Virus record (IMG/VR): IMGVR_UViG_3300010392_000805
Location: 1 to 25,855 of that record
Reading direction: 5' to 3' (one strand)
Source: a virus
DNA: 25,855 nt
In this document: positions 7,322 to 14,948 of the stretch, one piece after another
Layout of the letters: the number at the start of each line of letters is the position of its first letter
How positions within the stretch are numbered: position 1 is the first letter of the stretch
The notes under the pieces: model-generated
Databases searched by the model: none
Told to the model about the DNA's origin: nothing
What the model saw: only the letters and a program-made list of their open reading frames with translations
Position numbers and translations under genes: made by a program

Positions 7322-7576
7322 ATGCCTGACATTGAGCGGGATTACGGGTGGGACCAGCCGGGGCGAAAACTGGTCGCGGCCACAAAGAGCAACGACACGG
7401 ACGATCCTGCTGGCATCAGCAGGGCGATCCATATTGGCGGTGACGGTGATATCAAGATCACAACCGCCGGTGACACGACCGTGACGCTCGCTGTGGTTGC
7501 GGGGGTGTATCCGTACATGGTGAAGCGTGTGTGGGATACCGGGACCGATGCGACGGGGATCTTCTTGGTCTACTGA
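7322..7576 (+). CDS. spike base-like small virion protein (RcGTA rcc01079 type)
   Basis: An 84-residue all-beta protein with the pattern D-x-P..ISRAIHIGGDGDIKITTAGDTTVTL, then VAGVYPYMVKRVWDTGT and a short LVY end. This matches small phage proteins with the pattern RAxxVGxxGDxxVxxAGxxxVT...VxxGxxxPVRVxxVxxTGTxATxI, named after the head-spike base of the Rhodobacter capsulatus gene transfer agent. AGGAG at 7311-7315 gives a good ribosome binding site. It sits between the fibre and the terminase genes, consistent with a base that docks the fibre on the capsid. The assignment is from recalled pattern. Confidence 0.65.
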   Translation: MPDIERDYGWDQPGRKLVAATKSNDTDDPAGISRAIHIGGDGDIKITTAGDTTVTLAVVAGVYPYMVKRVWDTGTDATGIFLVY

Positions 7577-7577
7577 C

Positions 7578-7925
7578 ATGCTCAAACCAGAGAACATCCA
7601 GAACAAGGCAATCGACCCAGACGCGCCTGAGAACAGGGGCCGCCAGCGTGGTCTCCTGCGCGAGAGCATCAAGGCGGTCGCGCAGGGCTGGATCAAACCA
7701 GACAGTCCTGTGTGGGAAAAGGTGCTGAGAAACGCGGAGCGGCTGCAAGACAGCCACGATGACCGCGTGGCTCACAATGCATCCCTGCTCGCCGTCAAGA
7801 TGCTTGAGGTCGCCCAGCGAACTGCGGAGTTTGAGGACAAGGCAGACCGTCTGGACGGCGGCGAGGCCACCGAGAATGTCCGAATCGTCAAGTACACCAT
7901 CGCCAAGCCGGAGGACAAGTCCTAG
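7578..7925 (+). CDS. putative terminase small subunit
   Basis: A 115-residue, mostly helical protein (MLKPENIQNKAIDPDAPENR...) ending in a charged tail. It lies directly before the large terminase, with stop and start sharing one base (TAGTG). Position, size and helical composition suit a small terminase subunit, which recognises the packaging site. I see no clear helix-turn-helix consensus, so the name rests mainly on context. No good ribosome binding site precedes 7578, but the previous stop is only two bases upstream, so coupling is likely. Confidence 0.6.
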   Translation: MLKPENIQNKAIDPDAPENRGRQRGLLRESIKAVAQGWIKPDSPVWEKVLRNAERLQDSHDDRVAHNASLLAVKMLEVAQRTAEFEDKADRLDGGEATENVRIVKYTIAKPEDKS

Positions 7926-9253
7926 TGGTCGCGGTCGCGGACACAGTTGAGGTTGGCCTGCTCCAGCACCAGTACGACTTTCTGGTGGATGATTCGCCGT
8001 GGCTGCTCTCTGACGGTGGACGAGGCTCTGCAAAGACGACCGGGCTGGGCCACAAGATCGCGTGGAGGGCTTCGCACCCCGGAGCGCGCGAGGGGCTGTT
8101 TCGTCAGAAACTGATCGACCTCCGCAATACGACCCTGAGGACACTGCTCGATGGTGACGGCCTGAACCCTCCGGTGCTTACACCGGGAACCTATGAGCAC
8201 AACCAGACGCTCAAGACCATCAAGATCAGGGGCGGCGGCGAGATCATCTACAACGGGATGGATCAGGGCGATGCCCGTCGCCAGATGGGATCGACTGGCC
8301 GTGGGTCGTCGCTGAACCTGACTGGCGCGGCATTCGAGGAATGGGTCGAGATGACCGAGGCGAATGTCATCCAGATCAGCGCATCGGTCCGCGTCAAGAT
8401 TGACGGCCTGCCCTTGCAGCGGTACGGCGTGTGCAACCCCGGACCGCCATCGCACTGGCTCGCCAAGCGGTTTGGCATGGCTCCGGGCGAGACCGCCAAG
8501 CCAAGGCACAAGCGTATCTTCGCTCCGGTTCACGCCAATCACTTCCTGCCCCCCGAGGCCATCGAGGAACTGGAGTCGCTGGAGGGCGTGGCCCGCGAGC
8601 GATACCTGTACGGCAAGTGGGTCGGGTCGGATGGTCTGGTGTACAGCCAGTGGGATCGCAGTATTCATGTTGTCGAAAGAGACTTCGACCCGAGGCGGAT
8701 CATCATCGGGTGTGACTACGGGCACAACGACCCGTTTGTTCTGCTCACGATCATGCTGGACAGCGAGAACAATGTGCATATCGCTGACGAGTTCTACAGG
8801 TCGCGCGTATCGCACGATGACAAGGTGGACACGGCAAAGCGTCGGGCCAATGGTGCTGAGGTCGTGGTCGATGATTCCGCGCCAGAGCTGATCGACTCGA
8901 TGAAGCGCGCTGGCATCCGTGCGATCCCATGCACGAAGGGGGCAGGGAGTGTCAATTACGGGATCGATCTTGTATCGAACCTGCTTCGGACAAACGAGGA
9001 AGGTAAGCCTCGGCTGACCGTTGACCCGTCATGCGTGAACACGATCAGGGAGTTTGAAACCTACGAGTGGAAGCCCAACACGGACGGCTCGCTTTCCGAC
9101 ACGCCGTTCGACCGAGACAACCACGCGATGGACGCTCTGAGATACGCGGTCCGCGCGATCCAGAATGAGTCTCGATTGTTCTTCGAGACACCGACACCGA
9201 AGAAGCCTCTGACCCAAGCCGACCGCCTCCGGAGTTTCATGTTCGATGATTAA
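7925..9253 (+). CDS. terL: terminase large subunit (DNA packaging ATPase/nuclease)
   Basis: A 442-residue two-domain packaging motor. The ATPase has a Walker A at residues 31-39 (GGRGSAKTT), a Walker B at about 134-139 (GAAFEE, E138/E139) and a coupling-type CNPGPPSHWL segment at 170-179. The RNase H-like nuclease has D264 (IIIGCDYGHNDP), D316/D317 (VVVDDSAP) and D403 (DNHAMDALRY). The start is GTG, overlapping the TAG of the upstream gene. It overlaps the portal gene by 8 bases. All key residues appear intact and the length is usual for the family. Confidence 0.95.
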   Translation: MVAVADTVEVGLLQHQYDFLVDDSPWLLSDGGRGSAKTTGLGHKIAWRASHPGAREGLFRQKLIDLRNTTLRTLLDGDGLNPPVLTPGTYEHNQTLKTIKIRGGGEIIYNGMDQGDARRQMGSTGRGSSLNLTGAAFEEWVEMTEANVIQISASVRVKIDGLPLQRYGVCNPGPPSHWLAKRFGMAPGETAKPRHKRIFAPVHANHFLPPEAIEELESLEGVARERYLYGKWVGSDGLVYSQWDRSIHVVERDFDPRRIIIGCDYGHNDPFVLLTIMLDSENNVHIADEFYRSRVSHDDKVDTAKRRANGAEVVVDDSAPELIDSMKRAGIRAIPCTKGAGSVNYGIDLVSNLLRTNEEGKPRLTVDPSCVNTIREFETYEWKPNTDGSLSDTPFDRDNHAMDALRYAVRAIQNESRLFFETPTPKKPLTQADRLRSFMFDD

Positions 9254-11690
9254 CAGACTCAGCGATCTCGAATACCGGGTGAAGCGGCTCGCCAAGGATG
9301 ACCGCCTGATCCTTGCAACGGTTCGGCCTGACGAGCAGAACACCGCGCCCGCGAACACGACGAACCCGAAAGCGTACGAACTGCTTTTGCGGTCGTTCGG
9401 TTATGTCGATATCTGCGCGAGAAAGAACGCCGAGGCGGTCAGCGAAAACCCCCTAGTCCTGTACCGGCCTCGGAGCAAGAACGGTCGCCCTGTCAGCGGT
9501 CGCCAAGCGAAGTACCTGCGCGGCGAGATCCCGGGTCTCAAGCGGACCAAGCAGAACGCGGCGATCGCTTCTGAGGATGATGACTTTGAGATCGTCACGG
9601 ATCACGAGGCCATCCAGATCCTGAACAAGCCGAACCCGTACATGCGCGGGATGTCGTCGCTCCGGTTCGTCTCGCAGTACGCCAAAGAGATGACCGGCAA
9701 CTCATATGAGGCGTGGATCGCTGGCGAGTCTCGCCTGTACCCGCTGAGCCCTCAGTATGTGAGGGCATTGCCTGACGAGAACGATGCGGCGGTGATCGCC
9801 AGGTATTCGTACGGTCGCGACACTGCCAGTTGGATGTTCCTTGAGACCGATGAGATCATCCACGGTCGCCTGTTCGACGACTTCCGTCAGCCGTACTACG
9901 GGATCAGTTGGCTCAACGGGATTCTCGATACGGCTGACCTGTGGGGGGCCACCGAGTCGTACCTGAAAAAGGCGATGCAGTCGTCAGGCCGACCCGACCT
10001 GCTCATCTGGCTTGAGGGGTCGTATGACACCGAAACTTGGGAGCAGACCCAGCGAAGCCTAGTCGCTCGCATGAAGCGTTCGTTCAAGACGATGGGCGCG
10101 TTCTTCGTCGGCGCGCATGAGGGCAAGCCGACCGCGACCCAGTTGGGCCACTCTCCGAAGGATATGACCTCGGTGGAGATCGGCAACGACGCGGAGCGCA
10201 CGATTGGCAACGCGGCAGGCATCCCCGAGCCGTTGTACCGGATGAACAGCGCGAACCTCGCATCGTCAGACAACGCGCTTCTGATGTGGAAGCGAGACAC
10301 GATCATGCCCCGGTGCGTGCGTGAGGCGGAAGAGCGCACCGAGTGGTTGCACGCGAACTGGACGAACACGGAGGATTGGTTCTTCGCGCCCGAGAACTGT
10401 GTGCCGGTCGATGTGGCGGCGGAGTCTACGCGGACGGTGACCGAGTGGAACGCTGGCCTGATTCGCCGCAACGAGGCCAGAACGGTGCTTGGGTACGATC
10501 CAATCGAGGGTCCAGAGGGCGACGAACTGTATTCGCCTGCTCCCGCTGTCGCGGGGACAGACGAACAGGCTAATCCGCTCGCTGGCCTGTTCGGTCGGTC
10601 CGCCGAGCCGGAGGAAATGCCGACGCTGACCATCACTCGCCGCGCGAAGGTGCATGATCCCGGTGACGAGTCTGACCATGCGGAGCGTGTGAACACAAAC
10701 GATGACACAGAACCCGCTGTGAACACGAACCCGGAAAAGTGTTCACAGGGCTGTGACCACGCCGCAAAGGTCTGGGTCCAGTCTGAGGCGTGGTCGAAGA
10801 CCCCGGAGACGCTGGCGGGCGAGGGCGAGCAGGAATCACCCGAGTTGGTCGCGGCGTACAAGGGGCTTGTCAAGGTGTTCCGCGAGCAGATGGATGACAC
10901 GCTCGCCAAGATGGACGCGGCCCCGATGGGCCTCAAGGGCGCGAACCCGAGGCGGTACGCCGACACCAAGGCGTTTGAGGAGATGTTCCGAGCGTGGGGC
11001 ATCACCGATGTCGCGAAGTGGGCGGCGGCGATGGAGTCCGCTTCCGGCGAGCCGATCAACCGGGAGTACGCTCAGTCGGTCGTCGATTCGATCCGCCTGA
11101 TCTGGGATGAGTCGGACGATGCCTTGCGTGCCCAGATGCCGGACCCGGACGATATCGACCCGGCATCGTTCATCATTGAGGACGATCGTGCGGCGGTCGT
11201 CACCCGGAGGTTCGCGGATCGGTACGCCGAGTCGATGACCGAGGGCAGCAAGACCACGGCGGAGGCTCTGGCTCGCACGCTGTCTGAGGGCTTGGAGGCG
11301 GGCGAGGGCCTTGGAGACCTACAGGACCGCGTGCGCGATGTGTTTGTGGGCGACGGCGACATTCCCGTCTCGGAGGCCCGCGCAGCCAGGATCGCACGCA
11401 CGGAGGTTGCACAGGCCCAGACCGAGGGGCGTATCGCTGGCATGGCCGGGAGCCGGGTGGTGATGGGCTACAAGTTCGTCAAGGCGAACAGCGCGTGCCC
11501 GATCTGCGATGCCGTCCAGTCGAAGATCGGCGACAAGGTGTTCGGCGTTGATGAGGCGATTTTCCCGAAGGGGAGCAGCATTCAGGGGACGGACGGACGG
11601 ACCTTCAAGTTTGATTATCAGGACACCATCGTGCCCATCCACCCGAATTGCCGGTGCGAGGTGCGCCCGGTGCTGATTGATATGGAGTGA
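9246..11690 (+). CDS. portal protein fused to a MuF/SPP1 gp7-type head morphogenesis domain
   Basis: An 814-residue fusion. Residues about 25-440 are an HK97/SPP1-like portal: ARKNAEAVSENPLVLYRP, then NPYMRGMSSLRFVSQYAKEM, then a stem region around LKKAMQSSGRPDLLIWLEG. After an acidic linker (about 440-530), residues about 560-814 form a MuF-type minor head domain with ARIARTEVAQAQTEG, a CPIC pair near residue 750 and a terminal HPNCRCEVRPV at about 799. Portals form the ring for DNA entry; MuF proteins are ejected or help head assembly. These are usually separate genes. I see no frameshift at the join. Confidence 0.9.
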   Translation: MINRLSDLEYRVKRLAKDDRLILATVRPDEQNTAPANTTNPKAYELLLRSFGYVDICARKNAEAVSENPLVLYRPRSKNGRPVSGRQAKYLRGEIPGLKRTKQNAAIASEDDDFEIVTDHEAIQILNKPNPYMRGMSSLRFVSQYAKEMTGNSYEAWIAGESRLYPLSPQYVRALPDENDAAVIARYSYGRDTASWMFLETDEIIHGRLFDDFRQPYYGISWLNGILDTADLWGATESYLKKAMQSSGRPDLLIWLEGSYDTETWEQTQRSLVARMKRSFKTMGAFFVGAHEGKPTATQLGHSPKDMTSVEIGNDAERTIGNAAGIPEPLYRMNSANLASSDNALLMWKRDTIMPRCVREAEERTEWLHANWTNTEDWFFAPENCVPVDVAAESTRTVTEWNAGLIRRNEARTVLGYDPIEGPEGDELYSPAPAVAGTDEQANPLAGLFGRSAEPEEMPTLTITRRAKVHDPGDESDHAERVNTNDDTEPAVNTNPEKCSQGCDHAAKVWVQSEAWSKTPETLAGEGEQESPELVAAYKGLVKVFREQMDDTLAKMDAAPMGLKGANPRRYADTKAFEEMFRAWGITDVAKWAAAMESASGEPINREYAQSVVDSIRLIWDESDDALRAQMPDPDDIDPASFIIEDDRAAVVTRRFADRYAESMTEGSKTTAEALARTLSEGLEAGEGLGDLQDRVRDVFVGDGDIPVSEARAARIARTEVAQAQTEGRIAGMAGSRVVMGYKFVKANSACPICDAVQSKIGDKVFGVDEAIFPKGSSIQGTDGRTFKFDYQDTIVPIHPNCRCEVRPVLIDME

Positions 11691-11692
11691 CT

Positions 11693-11902
11693 ATGAGCAA
11701 GTCAGGGAACTACTCGCAACGGAAGCGGATCGGCGACAGGTCTAAGGGCCACCAGTTCGGCGTGCTGAACATCCCGGATGATGCGTACCTTAAGCATATC
11801 GGCTACGCGCCCGGTTCTGAAAAGCAGAGTGATCCACTCAATGGCTTGTACGGAGAGTTTCGTCGGGGTCGGCAAACCATTCAGCCGAGGGCAGAACAAT
11901 GA
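11693..11902 (+). CDS. small phage protein, unknown
   Basis: A 69-residue basic protein (MSKSGNYSQRKRIGDRSKGH...) between the portal and protease genes. GGAG at 11684-11687 sits a good distance from ATG 11693. An in-frame GTG at 11687 that overlaps the portal stop (GTGA) would add two residues. The stop overlaps the protease start (ATGA). No membrane segment or motif is seen. Confidence 0.55.
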   Translation: MSKSGNYSQRKRIGDRSKGHQFGVLNIPDDAYLKHIGYAPGSEKQSDPLNGLYGEFRRGRQTIQPRAEQ

Positions 11903-12567
11903 ACTGGATCGAATCAATCGCCGCCAAGCACAACTGCGACCCGTCCGAGGTCGGGGTGGCCGTGTCCACGGTCGAGAATCTGCGGCTGAAAGAGTGGGCA
12001 GCCGACAAGCCGCCGGTGTTCTCCGGTATCGCCACGACCGCGACGGTCGATCTGGACAAGGAAGTGGTGAACCCGATGGGTCTGAACTGGCTGTACGCCA
12101 AACGGCTCAAGGCCATGTACCCGAGCCACGACTACAGCCACCTTCCAATCGCCATGCTCAACAATGTCAAGATGGTCGATGAGGGCTGGTACTTCTCAGC
12201 CGCGTGGTTGCGCAGGACCAAGATGGCAGAGGACTACTACTGGATCGCCAAGGAAATGGGCGTGATGGGCGTGTCGATCGGATTCCAGGTCTTGGATGCC
12301 GGGAGACCAACCGATGAAGAGGTCAAGTCTCATGGCCCCCATGAGCGGCATATCCGCAAGGGCAATGTCCTCGAACTATCCCCCACCTTCATGCCATGCA
12401 ACCCGGACGCGATTGCCACACTCAAGTCGGGCGGTCCCCGTATCGCCGATGACCAGATCGGCAAGGTGGAGCGGCTGGTCAAGTCTGGTCGCGTGTCGCG
12501 GAAAACCTTTGAATTGCTGGTTCCGGACGCGAGGAAGCAGCGTACAATTGTGCTGTTGAGTGCGTAG
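11899..12567 (+). CDS. prohead maturation protease (HK97/S78-type serine protease)
   Basis: A 222-residue protease that trims capsid and scaffold segments inside the procapsid. A central His is in SHDYSHLPI (H77 or H81), the nucleophile is Ser126 in GVMGVSIGFQV, and a third conserved block is ELSPTFMPCNPDA (E159 onward); together these are the usual His-Ser-plus-acidic pattern of the family. It precedes the capsid gene, whose long acidic N-terminus is the likely substrate. The start overlaps the previous stop (ATGA). About 45 C-terminal residues form a basic helical tail. Confidence 0.9.
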   Translation: MNWIESIAAKHNCDPSEVGVAVSTVENLRLKEWAADKPPVFSGIATTATVDLDKEVVNPMGLNWLYAKRLKAMYPSHDYSHLPIAMLNNVKMVDEGWYFSAAWLRRTKMAEDYYWIAKEMGVMGVSIGFQVLDAGRPTDEEVKSHGPHERHIRKGNVLELSPTFMPCNPDAIATLKSGGPRIADDQIGKVERLVKSGRVSRKTFELLVPDARKQRTIVLLSA

Positions 12568-12575
12568 GAGGCGTT

Positions 12576-12773
12576 ATGGATGTGGACGCGCGGGACATGG
12601 AAGATATGATGGGTGGCCTAGAGCCACACCCAAAGTCCAAGCCTGAAAATCGCAGGTGGTATGTGCATGATGGGGCCTCGATTGAATCCGTGCTTCGGGA
12701 GGCCGGTCTAACCAAGACCGATGAGCAGGTGTACCCGGGTGTGTTCACTTGGAAGATTGCCGAGCCTGAATAG
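12576..12773 (+). CDS. small phage protein, unknown
   Basis: A 65-residue acidic protein (MDVDARDMEDMMGGLEPHP...) with a strong ribosome binding site (TAGGAGGCGTT) before ATG 12576. The second half (RRWYVHDGASIESVLREAGL, then YPGVFTWKI) looks like a small alpha/beta fold. It is the last gene before the capsid promoter region. Function unknown; a head accessory role is possible from position only. Confidence 0.6.
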   Translation: MDVDARDMEDMMGGLEPHPKSKPENRRWYVHDGASIESVLREAGLTKTDEQVYPGVFTWKIAEPE

Positions 12774-12806
12774 GAGTCGGGATGAATATTTCTCTGAATT
12801 GACCGC

Positions 12807-12833
12807 TTGACTTCCCAAAGTGTAGTGTATGCT
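12807..12833 (+). promoter_or_regulatory. promoter candidate for the capsid genes
   Basis: TTGACT (12807-12812) with TATGCT (12828-12833) gives a 5/6 and 4/6 match to sigma70 hexamers, but the spacer is only 15 bp, so strength is uncertain. The -10 element lies inside the palindrome at 12821-12836. This is the only gene-free gap among the structural genes, which supports a separate capsid promoter. Confidence 0.45.
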
Positions 12834-12836
12834 ACA
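12821..12836. promoter_or_regulatory. palindromic operator candidate TGTAG-N6-CTACA
   Basis: TGTAG (12821-12825) and CTACA (12832-12836) with a 6-bp spacer, the same arrangement as 628-643. It covers the -10 candidate of the capsid promoter, where bound protein would block transcription. Confidence 0.45.
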
Positions 12837-12840
12837 ACTG

Positions 12841-12968
12841 ATGCCCCACGGTATGGGGCGACGGAACTGACTCCCGGCCCGACGGATCGACGGATTCTCC
12901 GGCACGCGAGCAGCGACGAAAACACGAGTTTTCAACGCTGACGGCGCGTGCGCGCCGGGAGTATCCCA
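12841..12968 (+). promoter_or_regulatory. hairpin-rich 5' leader of the capsid gene
   Basis: About 128 gene-free bases precede the capsid ATG. They contain perfect hairpins GCCCCA-CGGTA-TGGGGC (12843-12859), GAAAAC-ACGA-GTTTTC (12918-12933) and CGGCGCG-TG-CGCGCCG (12942-12957), plus three copies of CGACGGA (12859, 12880, 12888). The Shine-Dalgarno GGGAG (12957-12961) abuts the last stem. Such structure could stabilise the message or tune capsid translation; no known riboswitch was recognised. Confidence 0.55.
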
Positions 12969-14456
12969 ATGAAACTGACTGCGAAGCAGGTTGAATCCCT
13001 GCGCCCGAGCGTTATCAAGGCGCTCCGCTCGTTCGGCTACGAAGGGCCGATCAACGCCGATTCGATGCTTGAGTATGTCGAGTCGAACGAACTCAAGGAT
13101 GCCATCCAGATCAACGGTGAGCCTCTGACCAAGAAGGCTCTGATGCAGATTTCCGGCACGGTGGACATTGAGCCCGCCGAGGAAGTCGCCACCGAGGAAA
13201 TGGACGAAGAGGAAGAGGTCAAAGAGGCCGACGAAGAGAACGAAAAGGGCAAGTCTGTCCGTCGTCAGATCGTCAAAACAAGCACCAGCACCACCAACGC
13301 CGCCGTGTTCTCGCCTATGAGCATGGCCCGCAAGCGGTACGAAAACCGCGTCAAGCGTGGGCAGGCCGGGTTCTGTGACACCGAGGCCGCCGAACTGTTC
13401 TCGGCTTGGTTCCGGTCCCAGTCCGTCAAGCATGTTCACGACAACGACCGGACCAAGGCCAGCAAGTGGTACACCGAATCCGGCCAGGATCGCGCCGATA
13501 TTGATGTCCTGAAAGCCTATGGCTACAAGGATGCGAACACTGTTGATCCGACCCTTGGTGGCTCGCTGCTCCGCGAAGCGTTCGACCAGAATGTTGTGTC
13601 GATCAAGAACGAGTACGGCATCGCTCGAAAGTACGCCGATGTCATCACCTCGCCAGAGAAGGTCTACCGATACACCCTCGATGGTGCGGACAACACCGCG
13701 GCATGGGCCACCGAAGCGTCAACGATCTCGACCAGCGAGAAGAAGTTTGAGCCTCAGGCACTTGTGGCCAACAAACTCGCGGCTCGCGACAAGGCGAGTT
13801 CGGAGATCTACACCGCTCCCGGTGTGAGCATCGCCGAAAAGATCGCAACCTCGATGCTGCGATCCATCTACCAGAAGGAAGATTTGGCGTGGCTGGTTGG
13901 TGACGGCTCTGGAACCTACGGTGGATTCATCGGTCTGGTGAAACGCCTGACGAATATGGGCGTTGCCGCCAATGTCGAAGGTCTGGTTGAAGCCACCGAT
14001 GAGGTTTGGTCGGCCCACACGCACGGCGACATTCTCAAGTTGATGGGCACGGTCACCAAAGGCAACTCTGCCAACCGCAAGTTCATCTGCTCTGAGCCGT
14101 ACTACTACCAAGTCCTTCGCAGACTGGCATCTGGTCAGGGCGGCGTAACCCGCGCTGAGATGGCCGGTGACTACCCCTACTCGTTCGAGGGCAAGGAAGT
14201 CATCATCGACCACTCTGGCGCGATGCCTACCACCGGATCCCTCGGAACTGTTCCGCTGCTCTACGGCGATTTCTCGACCTCATCGCGGATGCTCGATGTG
14301 TCTGGAAGCCAAGAGTTCGCGACCTCCGAACACTTCCACTTCGACACCGACGAAATCGCTCTCCGCTACCGAGTCGAGTGCGCGTTCAATGTCCACGGTC
14401 ACGGCACCACTTCCGAAGCCGGTGCCTACGCCGCTCTCATCAACCCGACCTCGTAA
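12969..14456 (+). CDS. major capsid protein, HK97 fold, with N-terminal scaffold-like domain
   Basis: A 495-residue shell protein. Residues 1-100 are a helical, strongly acidic region (EEMDEEEEVKEADEENEKGK) typical of a delta or scaffolding domain removed by the prohead protease encoded just upstream. From about residue 170 the HK97 capsid core is visible: DPTLGGSLLREAFDQNVV, then YADVITSPEKVYRY, WATEASTIS, LGDFS-like and terminal beta segments ending GAYAALINPTS. I chose ATG 12969 rather than the upstream GTG at 12948 because GGGAG lies 7 bases before it and the GTG is inside a hairpin. It is probably transcribed from its own promoter. Confidence 0.93.
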   Translation: MKLTAKQVESLRPSVIKALRSFGYEGPINADSMLEYVESNELKDAIQINGEPLTKKALMQISGTVDIEPAEEVATEEMDEEEEVKEADEENEKGKSVRRQIVKTSTSTTNAAVFSPMSMARKRYENRVKRGQAGFCDTEAAELFSAWFRSQSVKHVHDNDRTKASKWYTESGQDRADIDVLKAYGYKDANTVDPTLGGSLLREAFDQNVVSIKNEYGIARKYADVITSPEKVYRYTLDGADNTAAWATEASTISTSEKKFEPQALVANKLAARDKASSEIYTAPGVSIAEKIATSMLRSIYQKEDLAWLVGDGSGTYGGFIGLVKRLTNMGVAANVEGLVEATDEVWSAHTHGDILKLMGTVTKGNSANRKFICSEPYYYQVLRRLASGQGGVTRAEMAGDYPYSFEGKEVIIDHSGAMPTTGSLGTVPLLYGDFSTSSRMLDVSGSQEFATSEHFHFDTDEIALRYRVECAFNVHGHGTTSEAGAYAALINPTS

Positions 14457-14468
14457 GGAGCCGACACC

Positions 14469-14897
14469 ATGAGAAACTATCTCGCAGAAACCAAGTTCGT
14501 GACGGCTATCCAGCCGATCTCGCTGTCGGGTGCAACCTCCACCTCGGTCGTGATTGACCGGGCCGGGTACTCGCTTGCGAAGTTCATCGTCCAGTTCGGC
14601 GCGGTGGCCGGTGACATTACCTCCGTTACCGTCCAGTCGTCGGATTCTTCGACCTTCGCATCCGGCGTGGTCGATCGCTACGAAGCGTCTGCCGCTGACA
14701 TCACCGCGGCTGAGGACGGCGGGACCGTTCTTGGCGTGGATGCCGACATTCGCAACTGGGAACGCTATGTGCGGATCGTGGTTGTGAAGGCATCTTCGGC
14801 CACCGTCGTCGCGGCATCCGTGATCCTCGGCAACGCCCACGACTCCCCGATCACTGCGACCGAGCGAGGCTACACCGCCGAACTCGACGCTGCCTGA
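14469..14897 (+). CDS. capsid decoration-type structural protein
   Basis: A 142-residue beta-rich protein (SVVIDRAGYSLAKFIVQFGAV...RYVRIVVVKASSATVVAASVILG) of a kind often encoded right after the capsid gene, with the layout: self-standing beta sandwich, NWERYVR strand, and a final LGNAHDSP turn. It has a good ribosome binding site (AAGGAG) 12 bases after the capsid stop and is followed by a terminator-like hairpin, so it forms a transcription unit with the capsid. A head decoration or other head role is inferred. Confidence 0.65.
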   Translation: MRNYLAETKFVTAIQPISLSGATSTSVVIDRAGYSLAKFIVQFGAVAGDITSVTVQSSDSSTFASGVVDRYEASAADITAAEDGGTVLGVDADIRNWERYVRIVVVKASSATVVAASVILGNAHDSPITATERGYTAELDAA

Positions 14898-14912
14898 TCT
14901 CCCCTCTCCTCC

Positions 14913-14948
14913 ACCCGGCCCTCGTCAGAAATGGCGGGGACCGGGTTT
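14913..14948 (+). terminator. terminator-like hairpin before the connector genes
   Basis: CCCGGCCCTCG (14914-14924) pairs with CGGGGACCGGG (14935-14945) with one mismatch and one G-T wobble, extended by A14913-T14946, then TTT to 14948. The ATG of the next gene is at 14949. The T-run is short, so it may be a weak terminator or a translational control hairpin. Confidence 0.5.

Noticed and set aside
6037-7332. Long minus-strand reading frame of 431 codons
   Set aside because: It mirrors the beta-helix fibre gene; Arg/Val/Asp-rich composition is typical of an antisense shadow in GC-rich DNA.
9896-11059. Minus-strand reading frame of 387 codons
   Set aside because: It is antisense to the portal gene, Ser/Ala-rich, with no domain.
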